35,077 nt of DNA from Defluviitaleaceae bacterium (GCA_009787785.1 WQSR01000029.1:1-35077); one strand, 5' to 3'. Counted from the first letter of the stretch, positions 24,149 to 32,648 are shown. The notes: a model not told the origin generated them from the letters alone. Program-made: numbers and translations.

Positions 24149-25924
24149 ATGCAAAAAATTAATGGAAACACCGACGGGATTCGCCGCTCGTATCTGGCGC
24201 AGCTGGAAGCTATTTTTAACATGGAAATGGAGAAGCAGGATTTTTGCCCGGTAGCGGTCATTGAGGTGATGGCGGCCTTCACCGGGGTCACCGGGCGGGA
24301 GGTCATGATTTATATTGACCGCGCCGGCCGGGTGGAAACCGTGTATGTGGGCGGCCAGGACCGGGTCTCCCTCCCCGCGCTGAACAAGCGGCGTTCGGAG
24401 AATCGTCTTTGCGGGATACGCTGTATCCACACCCATCCGGGGGGAAACGGCGGGCTAAGCGATGTGGACATCCAATCCCTTAAAAACCTGCGGCTGGACG
24501 CCATGGCCGCCGTGGGCGTGGCAGAGGGGAAGCCTACGTTTATGCAGGTGGGTATTTTGTCGGCCTGGGTAGGCGAGGGGGAATACACCGTCAACCTGTA
24601 CGGGCCCTATACCGTGGACCGGATACCCGATGCCTTGCTTTGGGGGGAAATCGAGCTGGCCGACGACAATATCCGTCCCCCGGAAGCCCAAAAAGCCGAG
24701 GCGGAAATCGCCCGCACCCTGTTGGTGGGCATTGGCGAACGGGAAAGGGAATCCCTGGAGGAATTGAAGCAACTGGCCGACACAGCGGGCTTCATTACCG
24801 TGGGGCGGCTGTTCCAGCCCCGCGCCAAGCCGGATACATCCACCTACCTGGGCCAGGGGAAGATGAGCGAGCTGGTGCTGGAAATCCAGCGGCTCAACGC
24901 CGACGCGGTGATTTTCGACGACGAGCTTTCCCCGGGGCAAATCCGCAACATCCAGAAGATACTGGGCAAAACGGAGATTATCGACCGTACGGCTCTCATA
25001 CTGGATATCTTCGCCGGGCGGGCCAGCACCCACGAGGGGCGTTTGCAGGTGGAGCTGGCACAAACCAAATATATGCTCCCCCGCATGACCGGCTTCTGGA
25101 CCCATTTGAACCGCATGGGCGGCGGCGGTGGCGGCGGCGGCGGCGCACGGCGGGGCGAGGGCGAAACCCAGCTGGAGGTGGACCGCCGGATACTGCGCCG
25201 CCGCATAGACGAGCTGGAGCGTGAAATCGACAAGGTAAAAACCCGCCGGGAGGTACAGCGGGTAGCCAGGGAGCGTTCCAACATCCCTGTGGTGGCACTG
25301 GTGGGCTACACCAACGCGGGCAAATCCACTTTGATGAACTGTCTCTCCGGCAGTGATGTGCTGGCGGAGGATAAACTCTTCGCCACTTTGGACCCCATCT
25401 CCCGCCGGGTGAACTATGGCAGTGGGGAATTTTTGCTGGTGGACACCGTGGGCTTTATTGACAAACTACCCCATGACCTGGTCAACGCCTTCCGCGCCAC
25501 CTTGGAGGAGGCGAAATACGCGGATTTACTACTGCACGTCATAGACGCCTCCGCCGAGGGCCATCCAGCGCAAATGGCGGTGGTAGACTCGGTACTAAAG
25601 GAGCTGGGCGCAGGCGCGAACCCCGTTTTGACACTCTACAACAAATGCGATATCGCCCCCAACACCCCGGAAATCGCCATTTCCGCCAAGGCGGGCCTGG
25701 GCCTGGAAAAGCTAAAGGCCGCAATAACCCAAAGCCTGGCCAACCTGCGCGCCCCCCTCAAAGTCCTGCTCCCCCTCAACGCAGGGGGAACCGTCTCCCG
25801 CATATACGAAGTGGGGAAGGTGCAAATATGCGACTACCGCGACGACGGCATTTATCTGGAGGCCGATGTGCCCCTGGCCGACGCCACCCGGATAAAGGCA
25901 GGTGCCTTGGAAGTGTATGGGTAG
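24149..25924 (+). CDS. hflX: GTPase HflX with JAMM-like N-terminal extension
   Basis: Ribosome-associated GTPase that splits stalled 70S ribosomes. The canonical part begins near residue 185: the HflX N-domain (GRLFQPRAKPDTSTYLGQGK, then DDELSPGQIRNIQ), a glycine loop before ARRGEGETQLE, a coiled coil, and the G domain with GYTNAGKST (near 385), DTVGF and NKCD. At 591 residues it is longer than E. coli HflX (~426). The extra ~180 N-terminal residues carry His94-Thr-His96-Pro, Ser104 and Asp107 in CIHTHPGGNGGLSDVD, the HxH-x7-S-x2-D zinc pattern of JAMM/RadC-like domains. The glycine loop is expanded to nine Gly by a GGC repeat (25118-25144). The SD is weak (AGGGAT). Confidence 0.95.
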   Translation: MQKINGNTDGIRRSYLAQLEAIFNMEMEKQDFCPVAVIEVMAAFTGVTGREVMIYIDRAGRVETVYVGGQDRVSLPALNKRRSENRLCGIRCIHTHPGGNGGLSDVDIQSLKNLRLDAMAAVGVAEGKPTFMQVGILSAWVGEGEYTVNLYGPYTVDRIPDALLWGEIELADDNIRPPEAQKAEAEIARTLLVGIGERERESLEELKQLADTAGFITVGRLFQPRAKPDTSTYLGQGKMSELVLEIQRLNADAVIFDDELSPGQIRNIQKILGKTEIIDRTALILDIFAGRASTHEGRLQVELAQTKYMLPRMTGFWTHLNRMGGGGGGGGGARRGEGETQLEVDRRILRRRIDELEREIDKVKTRREVQRVARERSNIPVVALVGYTNAGKSTLMNCLSGSDVLAEDKLFATLDPISRRVNYGSGEFLLVDTVGFIDKLPHDLVNAFRATLEEAKYADLLLHVIDASAEGHPAQMAVVDSVLKELGAGANPVLTLYNKCDIAPNTPEIAISAKAGLGLEKLKAAITQSLANLRAPLKVLLPLNAGGTVSRIYEVGKVQICDYRDDGIYLEADVPLADATRIKAGALEVYG

Positions 25925-25941
25925 GATGCAGGACTGACACC

Positions 25942-25978
25942 CCTTGATACGGGTTAGGTATCCAGCGCGGCAGTGGGC
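25942..25978 (-). pseudogene. Remnant of an ABC-transporter ATPase domain
   Basis: Aligns to 30265-30329 of the ABC exporter gene downstream: 35 matching bases, two substitutions, one 1-nt indel and one 27-nt deletion bounded by ATCC direct repeats. In the intact gene this region encodes the Walker B/D-loop and following helix (EPTAALD ... YLSRIKAG). Same orientation as the intact gene. It is too short to function and is a trace of duplication or recombination. Confidence 0.75.
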
Positions 25979-26247
25979 GCGTGTTCCCCGTAAAAAAGCA
26001 CCTGCAACATGAATGCGTTTCTCGTAGTAAACGCATCTCTAACATCATCATGGGGAATAGCCAGCCAATTTGGGAACTCCACTGTACCTTCTTCTTTGAT
26101 GGTATAGACCCGCTTATTGGGCTTGTCACTTTGAATCACTTGTTCACTAACAAGCCAGCCCCGTTGCTCCATGTTTTTTAATTCCACATATATTTGGGTG
26201 GTTTTGGTCTGCCAGATATATTTGAGTGATTGCGTGAACTCATTATT
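25954..26247 (-). pseudogene. PadR-family regulator, truncated at both ends
   Basis: The frame on the minus strand reads IYVELKNMEQRGWLVSEQV, then DKPNKRVYTIKEEGTVEFPNW and RDAFTTRNAFMLQVLFYGEHA, typical of PadR from the recognition helix through the wing into the start of the Vir_C domain. The first helices are missing: upstream of FTQSLKYIW the frame runs straight into the stop codon of the NACHT gene at 26248. The C-terminal dimerisation helices are also missing; after GEHA the frame continues as PTAALD from the ABC remnant and then stops. So this is an internal fragment, not a working repressor. Confidence 0.8.
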
Positions 26248-29200
26248 TTAATTAGAATTGATATTGTAAAAAAATGAACGATTTTTAACGTTTGTAAGTT
26301 TTACAAATATAGCACTTGTAATATACAAAAATAATAGTGCAAGAATAATGATTGTTAAAGGATGGGACAACTGTGAGGTTAATAATAATCCAGTAATAAT
26401 TCCCATGAATAAGACGGGTAACATTTCTATTATAGCTACTATATAAAATACAGGTTCATCGCCACCAGATAAACTTGCGAATGGGCAAAATCGTGCTATC
26501 CATGGTTTTCCTACGTTCCCTTCAAAGTAACATATTGTATTTAATATTATATAGATAATTAATATGCCCCCGCCCCCCCGTTGCAAAAAATCTTGTCTTC
26601 CATAATCAAGATAAATTGAGATTAAAGTTGCCGAGATTAAAAATAAATATACAACATTCGATAAAGGACGCGCAGTCCATGAGGGCAACAGGTTCTTCCA
26701 GTTTCGTTTTCGGATGTTTACCCAAAATCTTTTATATGAACTTTTTTTATGAAAATGGTTTAATAAAATAATATATATTATATTTGCATGTGGAATGAAG
26801 TTAGCAATGCCTTCAACAAGTTGGTATTTATGCGTAAACAAATCCATCATATGCTTTTCTTCAGCGCACTTTTCATTTACATGCGTTTGCATATGATTTA
26901 TTGATTCACTCCAAGTGTTATAATTAGAAATCCATTTATATTGTAATGTTTTGTGGAACTCCCATGCCATATTCATATTACTATCAATCCATGAATCTTC
27001 CTCAAGAAGCCTATCTATTTCGTTTGATTGAGAAGATGATTCAATCATTAAATATAGTAATGCAGGGGTAATTAATTTTGCATCTATAAAATGTTGACTC
27101 GGATTAATTAAATGGCGAAATGTACTCAATAATTCTATATATCCGTTTTTTTTATCAATGATGTTACGTATATTATGCCCTAGATGATTCATAAATGCTG
27201 ATATATTATATTTTGTATCCAATGAAAAAGGTTTCCAAAGCCAATCTGCTTTATAACTCGTGTATATATCACGGTATTTTTCAACATCAAAATATTTTCG
27301 TAATTTAGATTTACTTGAAAGTAATGACAAAATAAAAGTTGCACATATATTAATTAAGTCATTATCAAATTCAATTAATTCCATTATTTCAATTAAGTAG
27401 CTTTTATTTTCTTTACTCTCTATTTCATTGTTTATTGAAGCCTCATGCCTCATCTCTAAGTGAAATATTAATGAAAACATTGCAACGATTTTAAATTCAT
27501 TGTCTTGTGATGTTTTATTTATTTCTTTAATTTGTTTAATAATAATGCCTGTACAATTATCATATTCACTTATGAGATTATAAAATATTTTAAAAGTATT
27601 AACATCAATAATTTCATCTAATAAAAATGGGATGACATGTTCCGGCCTGTTCTCTATTAAAGAATATCTTCTTATATCATTATTAATTAAACATTGATTC
27701 TTAATTAATTCTAATGTCAGACTTTTTACTTTGTTTCGATAACGACTATTTATACATAAAGACAGTAGTTGTTTAAAGGCTATTTTTTTATCTTCAAGCA
27801 AAGATGACGGGCATAAGATGATATAATTAATATCTGATAAAATTATTTTTAATAGATCGTTTGATATAATAACATCTGATTCTACGATACATTCATATGC
27901 AAAAATTTTATTAATTGTTTTTATTTCGTCAATTACGCTCATGAAATGAGATGTACTGTTCAAGCCTGTAGGATTCATCAAGCTACACGCTAATAAAAGA
28001 GGTTCACGCCACTTATCTTCATCATTTCTGAATAAATTTATAAGGTCTTCTAACAAATTATTTTCAACGAAATGAGATGCTACAAAATACTCACGAAATG
28101 TATTGTGTACGAATTTATATTTTTCTAAGCTTTTATCTCTATGTAGTAAACCTACATCCTCAACCATCATATTTAATAAATTTATTACTTCACTTGAAGA
28201 TACTATTGCAGTAGATATTTCGCGCAATACATCAGTTTCCCCCATTTCAAATTCTTCTTTGTCGCCTTCTCCCCAAATCATGTTCTTATGAGCAAAAAAA
28301 GCCAGTGCCCTAAAAGATTTTTTTATGTTTATTGTATTTTGGTCTGCTAAATTTCCAAGCCTTTCTTTCTTCCATTCTGAAATAAGCGCATTCGTACAAT
28401 CTCTATATAAGGATGCGCGTGTACGTGGCAAGTCTTTTTTATAATCATTAGCATACAAGTATGCAATCATAGAGAGCATCAAAGGGCTTCTTACAATTTT
28501 ATTTATTTTAAGCCTTTCTTTATCTTTAATGGTAGATATTAAATCTCTGGCAGATTGAACATCCAGCAACTTAAAATTAGTTAAATATGCTTCAATTTCA
28601 GGTTCTTCAAGGTCTTTTAATAATAATTGAGCATCAGTTATACCGCGCATTTCATTTCTATAAATTGCACTTCGACATGTAATTATAAATCGCACATCAT
28701 TATTTATATCATTTCGGTAAAATGAAAACAAAGAAATTTTAAATTTATTTCTATTTTTATAAAATATTTCATCAAGCCCATCGAAAAGAAAAAGCATACG
28801 TTTTTGTTTACAAAGATTATTGATGAAAAATATGGCACTTTTACCAATATAATCGGAAACTATTTTTTCAATATAATCAATTAACTGCATAGAAGAGTTA
28901 TTCGTCATTTCCTTATACATTTGTTTTAAATCAATATAAATAGGAACAAGTTTAAGTGTTGTGTTAACAGATGTCCAATATGATGTTAAGTTTGGTGAGT
29001 TGTCCGATTCGCTTCTTGTATCCACAATATCTAAATTACCTTTTGTAAATTCAACTAAAATATTTATAAGATAAGTCGATTTACCCGACCCTGGAGAACC
29101 AAGAAGAACAGTTTTTTTGCTAAATTGTAATAATTCAATTGGAGTATAAATATTGCTACCCTCACGATCAATGTTTAATGGAATGTAATCCGTCATTAAT

Positions 29201-29490
29201 TTTTTTAAAGCTGACTTGAATGGAATTTCAGCATTAACAAAATTTTTTGAATATTCCAAATAAATTTTATTTTGATATTTTTTTATGAGAGCAATTATCC
29301 TGATATCTTTAAACGGCCAAACATTTGATATAATATAGTTGAATATACGAGAAAATATACGAAACTTATGTTCTGCTAAAAAGGAAAGAAACATGAAGCC
29401 CAATGTTAATAAAGTAGCATGATTTTCCACCCATTGAAAAATTGATTGCAGTATTGATTGCAATGATGTAAATATTACGCTCAAGCCCAT
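26248..29490 (-). CDS. Membrane-anchored NACHT-family STAND ATPase, candidate defence protein
   Basis: About 1080 residues, very AT-rich compared with the rest of the window. An N-terminal membrane segment (about 26-42) is followed by a NACHT module: Walker A GSPGSGKST (132-140), Walker B MLFLFDGLDEI with the NACHT-type acidic residues (233-243), sensor RFIITCRS (268-275), and a winged-helix-like FVHNTFREYFVASHF near 460. Residues about 480-900 are helical and probably sense a ligand. The last 140 residues hold about four predicted membrane helices (near 945-963, 977-990, 1015-1038, 1044-1065). Bacterial NACHT proteins include anti-phage NLR-like proteins; here a membrane-disrupting output would fit. 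The start is uncertain: GTG 29493, ATG 29490 or TTG 29484 behind AAAGGTGA. No partner gene is adjacent. Confidence 0.85.
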   Translation of the reverse strand: MGLSVIFTSLQSILQSIFQWVENHATLLTLGFMFLSFLAEHKFRIFSRIFNYIISNVWPFKDIRIIALIKKYQNKIYLEYSKNFVNAEIPFKSALKKLMTDYIPLNIDREGSNIYTPIELLQFSKKTVLLGSPGSGKSTYLINILVEFTKGNLDIVDTRSESDNSPNLTSYWTSVNTTLKLVPIYIDLKQMYKEMTNNSSMQLIDYIEKIVSDYIGKSAIFFINNLCKQKRMLFLFDGLDEIFYKNRNKFKISLFSFYRNDINNDVRFIITCRSAIYRNEMRGITDAQLLLKDLEEPEIEAYLTNFKLLDVQSARDLISTIKDKERLKINKIVRSPLMLSMIAYLYANDYKKDLPRTRASLYRDCTNALISEWKKERLGNLADQNTINIKKSFRALAFFAHKNMIWGEGDKEEFEMGETDVLREISTAIVSSSEVINLLNMMVEDVGLLHRDKSLEKYKFVHNTFREYFVASHFVENNLLEDLINLFRNDEDKWREPLLLACSLMNPTGLNSTSHFMSVIDEIKTINKIFAYECIVESDVIISNDLLKIILSDINYIILCPSSLLEDKKIAFKQLLSLCINSRYRNKVKSLTLELIKNQCLINNDIRRYSLIENRPEHVIPFLLDEIIDVNTFKIFYNLISEYDNCTGIIIKQIKEINKTSQDNEFKIVAMFSLIFHLEMRHEASINNEIESKENKSYLIEIMELIEFDNDLINICATFILSLLSSKSKLRKYFDVEKYRDIYTSYKADWLWKPFSLDTKYNISAFMNHLGHNIRNIIDKKNGYIELLSTFRHLINPSQHFIDAKLITPALLYLMIESSSQSNEIDRLLEEDSWIDSNMNMAWEFHKTLQYKWISNYNTWSESINHMQTHVNEKCAEEKHMMDLFTHKYQLVEGIANFIPHANIIYIILLNHFHKKSSYKRFWVNIRKRNWKNLLPSWTARPLSNVVYLFLISATLISIYLDYGRQDFLQRGGGGILIIYIILNTICYFEGNVGKPWIARFCPFASLSGGDEPVFYIVAIIEMLPVLFMGIITGLLLTSQLSHPLTIIILALLFLYITSAIFVKLTNVKNRSFFYNINSN

Positions 29491-29522
29491 CACCTTTAAA
29501 ATATATGTGTCATTAGCAAATT

Positions 29523-29540
29523 GTGACTACGATAAGTCAC
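29523..29540. promoter_or_regulatory. Inverted repeat in the NACHT gene leader
   Basis: GTGACT-ACGATA-AGTCAC, 6-bp arms, just downstream of the predicted promoter and about 35 nt before the start codon. It may be an operator or a leader hairpin. Confidence 0.3.
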
Positions 29541-29551
29541 CTTTCGATACT

Positions 29552-29580
29552 ATTTTATATTAAAAATGTTTTTTCGTCAA
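29552..29580 (-). promoter_or_regulatory. Promoter of the NACHT gene
   Basis: On the minus strand TTGACG (29580-29575), a 17-nt AT-rich spacer and TAAAAT (29557-29552), about 60 nt before the start codon. The island gene therefore seems to have its own promoter. Confidence 0.55.
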
Positions 29581-29677
29581 TATAAATACGCAGAAATTAA
29601 TTTTCACAAATTGGGGGGATGTTCGGGATATAAAGCGGGTTTTGTAGGGCCAACATGGCCCAAGGTTATTTTTTTAT

Positions 29678-29796
29678 TATGGATAACTCAATTCAAAACC
29701 CCAACCGCAAAAGCAGTTATCCACAGATAGGAAAGAAGAGCAGAAAAAAGAGCAACACAGAGCAGACCAAAGGAGAACCGAGAAAAGTTATCCACA
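29678..29796. other. Cluster of three DnaA-box sequences
   Basis: Two perfect TTATCCACA boxes on the plus strand at 29717-29725 and 29788-29796, each inside an identical 14-mer AGTTATCCACAGAT, and a one-mismatch box (TTATCCATA) on the minus strand at 29678-29686. The last box ends 2 bp before the transposase remnant's stop codon. It may belong to the end of an insertion element or to a lost replicon origin; a chromosomal DnaA-titration site is another option. Confidence 0.6.
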
Positions 29797-29798
29797 GA

Positions 29799-30188
29799 TT
29801 AAGCGGAAAGCAAAAGATTTTTGATATTGCGCATATAAAAAGGTTTATCCAGCACGAAGGCAAGCACCACCGTAATCAATTTAACACAAGCATTGAGGAA
29901 CACATCGGCGCGAATGGAAGCAGTATTGTAGGTATTAGGGCGTTCTAAGGCAGGGTGGCTTTTCATGGAAGAAATTTCGCATTCAATGATGGTGCGACGT
30001 TTATAAAGTTCCTTCCACTGTTTTGACCCACGCAATATCGGGCTGGGCCCAAGCCGGGTATCTTGCCCCCCTTCCCAGGGTGCGGCAATGGCAAAGCGGG
30101 GTTGCAAATTTAATAAGGGATTCCGGCGTGGCGCGGTCAGTTTCAGAGCTTTCGCTCCTTCACATGTCAGAACGCTTGTGCTATACAC
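29799..30188 (-). pseudogene. Transposase C-terminal remnant (DDE type)
   Basis: The second half of this 129-codon frame (RGSKQWKELYKRRTIIECEIS, then ALERPNTYNTASIRADVFLN and ITVVLAFVL) matches the C-terminal part of IS4/IS1182-like DDE transposases, including the catalytic Glu region after the YKxRT motif. The catalytic Asp residues and the whole N-terminal two thirds are missing. The first ~50 codons do not look like transposase. It begins 2 nt after the stop of the ABC exporter. I cannot name the IS family with certainty. Confidence 0.7.
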
Positions 30189-30190
30189 GA

Positions 30191-31816
30191 TTAAATTAAA
30201 ATTACCCTATCACAGCCCGCCTTAAAGGCGGCGTCATGGGTAATTACAATGATAATCTTCCCCGCCTTGATACGGGATAGGTAATCCATAAACCGCGTTG
30301 TGGTGGCGGCATCCAGCGCGGCGGTGGGCTCGTCGAAAATCATCACGTCGGGGTTCTTGTATAAGACCTTCAAAATGGAAATCTTCTGTCTTTCGCCGCC
30401 GGAAATGTTATTGCTCATCTCATTGATTTCAAAGTCCAGGCCGTGCTTTTCGAAGAAGGCGTTCATGTCCAGGATTTCGATGAGGGCATTGAGCCGCTCA
30501 TCGCCGCCCCGGTTGGCATCGCTGGTGTAGGTTAGGTTATACCCTATCGTATCATGTATCAGCGTGCTTTCCTGCTCGGCGAAGCCGATATGCCTTCTCC
30601 GTGTGGAAGCCATATTTATTTCGCGGATGTCCGTATGGTTGTAGGCTATGGTACCTGTATATTCATCGGCGTACAGCCCCATCACCAGGCTGATGAGGGT
30701 GGACTTGCCCGCCCCGTTGGCCCCGGTGATGGCGTAGATGTTCCCTTGGGTGAAGGCCGCGCCAAAGCCGCGCACCGCCTCTTCGCCCTGCGCGCTGTAG
30801 GCAAAGCCTACATTATCCAATGTGATGCGCTGTATCCCGTCCAGCTCCATGGTGCCGGAGCCTTCGGCCCTTTGCCCCAGTATCTCCGCCATCCGGTCAT
30901 AGGCCGCCAGCGCGTTCTGGTAGGAGGCCCCAAGGCCGTAGAAATACCGGGTGGCCCCCAGTATCAGGTTAAAATAGCTGGTAAATATCGTAAACATCCC
31001 TATGGTGAAATTCCCATATAGAATCTGCAATCCACCCACCACAAAGAGGGCAATCTGCGCCAAAGTGGAAATGATGCCGTCCATACCGGAATATAGGTAG
31101 TTCACCCGCTGGTTGCGGATGACGGTCTTGTCAAAGCCTGTGAAATGCCCGTCTGCGCGGGCGTTGATTTCCTTTTGGATGGCGTTGGTCTTGATGAGCT
31201 TTATGTATTTCAATTGTTCCAGCAAGCCGGAGAAAAACGTGGCCTGTTTCTCCCGCATCGCAAGGCTGACCTCGTACAGCTTTTTCTTGCAGGTAAAATA
31301 CAATATGACATACACCCCGAGGAAGGCCAGCATCAGCAACGAGATAAACCGGTTCAAGGAAAACAAGACAAAAAACGGAACCACAAGCAAAATGGCATGG
31401 GTCAATACACTTTGCAAAACACTGACGCAAAACCCAATCAGGCTGTTGGCATCGCTGGTGACGCGGCTACTCAGGTAGGCGATGTCCTTCTGGTTGATAT
31501 AGGACAGGGACACCCGCTGAATATGCTGTATCACATTTTTATTGAAGCTGTAGCCCATCCTATTTTGCATCTTCACATACAGCATGGCGGAAAAATAGCC
31601 CTTGACGATACGCAATAGATTGAGCCCACCAAAAATAAGACAAAAGCGCGAAATGGTATGCATATCCGCGCCCTGTATCAAATCGTCTATAAAATCACCC
31701 AGTATATAGGGGGACAAAATGGTGATGGCAACGGTGGCCAAAGTAAGGCCCACATACACCCCCAGGGCATATTTGTGCGCCAGGAGATAGGGCTTGCATA
31801 GGGTGAGGATTTTCAC
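30191..31816 (-). CDS. ABC exporter (permease-ATPase fusion), C-terminus cut short
   Basis: Type I exporter half-transporter of 541 residues. Six membrane helices fill about residues 1-300, then the ATPase domain has Walker A GANGAGKST, Q-loop FAEQEST, signature ISGGERQ, Walker B VMIFDEPTAALD and H-loop ITHD. It ends right after CDRVILI, about 25-40 residues before the usual end of this domain, exactly where the transposase remnant begins, so an insertion has probably trimmed it. All catalytic motifs remain, so activity is possible. The start is GTG 31816, overlapping the cyclophilin stop (GTGA). It is the last gene of an export operon; the substrate is unknown. Confidence 0.9.
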   Translation of the reverse strand: MKILTLCKPYLLAHKYALGVYVGLTLATVAITILSPYILGDFIDDLIQGADMHTISRFCLIFGGLNLLRIVKGYFSAMLYVKMQNRMGYSFNKNVIQHIQRVSLSYINQKDIAYLSSRVTSDANSLIGFCVSVLQSVLTHAILLVVPFFVLFSLNRFISLLMLAFLGVYVILYFTCKKKLYEVSLAMREKQATFFSGLLEQLKYIKLIKTNAIQKEINARADGHFTGFDKTVIRNQRVNYLYSGMDGIISTLAQIALFVVGGLQILYGNFTIGMFTIFTSYFNLILGATRYFYGLGASYQNALAAYDRMAEILGQRAEGSGTMELDGIQRITLDNVGFAYSAQGEEAVRGFGAAFTQGNIYAITGANGAGKSTLISLVMGLYADEYTGTIAYNHTDIREINMASTRRRHIGFAEQESTLIHDTIGYNLTYTSDANRGGDERLNALIEILDMNAFFEKHGLDFEINEMSNNISGGERQKISILKVLYKNPDVMIFDEPTAALDAATTTRFMDYLSRIKAGKIIIVITHDAAFKAGCDRVILI

Positions 31817-32637
31817 GGCGTTGCGGGGGCATACTCCCCTAATGTAATGGTCAAAATAACAATATCAACCAAGGGCGTATTCAGCGGGATGCCTCCCTGC
31901 ACTTCCTCCGGGCCGGTTGTTTCCACGTTGGCGATTGCGTCAACCACCGCCATTCCGTATATCACCTGCCCAAAGACCGTCAGCCTCTGGGGCATTACGC
32001 CAAAGCTGGGGTAATCCAGCCGCCACATGCCGCCATAGTCGAGATAGTGTTGCAAAAACGGCACGGGAGGGCGTTCCTGGGGTGACCAGGGGATGCCGTA
32101 ATTATCTATCCAGGAATGATGAGGGTTGGCTATCATCTCGCGAAAGGGCCCGCTCATCCTATTCTCGTAGTCAAAGCCATAATCCATATCATTATTTTGT
32201 ACGATGTAAAAATTCGATACAGACCCTGCGGCATCCCCGGCGGCACCCACGGCACCGCGTATATGGTACAGGGGTGTGTCTATTTCCGGCCCAAATTGGC
32301 TACTCCAAATCGTGGTGCGGTCGCCGTGTATACCCCCCTGTATGACAAACTGCGGCACTGCGCGATAAAATAAAACACCGTCGAAACGGCCACGCTCCGC
32401 CATGGTGGTGAAATTCTCCACTGCCATTGGCGCGTATTGGGGAAACAGCCGTATTACAATGTCTCCCTTGCTTGTGTGCACCGTGGCGATAGGCTCCCCC
32501 GGTTGGGTCGGCTCCAGTTGGGTAAACCGCTCCGGCTCCGGCTCATGCACGATGTCGTCGGCTATATAAGCGGGTGTTGTACTTTGGCACCCGGCCAGCA
32601 ACAAGGTTAATAAAATAATAAGCCCTATATACTTCAT
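31813..32637 (-). CDS. Cyclophilin-type peptidyl-prolyl isomerase lipoprotein
   Basis: A lipoprotein signal (MKYIGLIILLTLLLAGC, lipobox LLAGC) places it on the outer face of the membrane. The cyclophilin domain follows from about residue 45: TVHTSKGDIVIRLFPQYAP, then FDGVLFYRAVPQFVIQGG, where the Arg of FYRAVP is the catalytic position, and LTVFGQVIYGMAVVDAI. Loops between are longer than in human cyclophilin A. The start at ATG 32637 is chosen because AGGGGTG lies 8 nt upstream and Met begins the signal; the frame opens 18 nt earlier. It sits between transporter genes with a 4-nt overlap downstream, suggesting that it helps fold an exported protein. Confidence 0.92.
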   Translation of the reverse strand: MKYIGLIILLTLLLAGCQSTTPAYIADDIVHEPEPERFTQLEPTQPGEPIATVHTSKGDIVIRLFPQYAPMAVENFTTMAERGRFDGVLFYRAVPQFVIQGGIHGDRTTIWSSQFGPEIDTPLYHIRGAVGAAGDAAGSVSNFYIVQNNDMDYGFDYENRMSGPFREMIANPHHSWIDNYGIPWSPQERPPVPFLQHYLDYGGMWRLDYPSFGVMPQRLTVFGQVIYGMAVVDAIANVETTGPEEVQGGIPLNTPLVDIVILTITLGEYAPATP

Positions 32638-32648
32638 AGTCAGCACCC

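Noticed and set aside
29655..29948. 97-codon plus-strand frame across the DnaA boxes
   Set aside because: It runs through the boxes and antisense to the transposase remnant; Lys/Ser-rich without a domain or SD.
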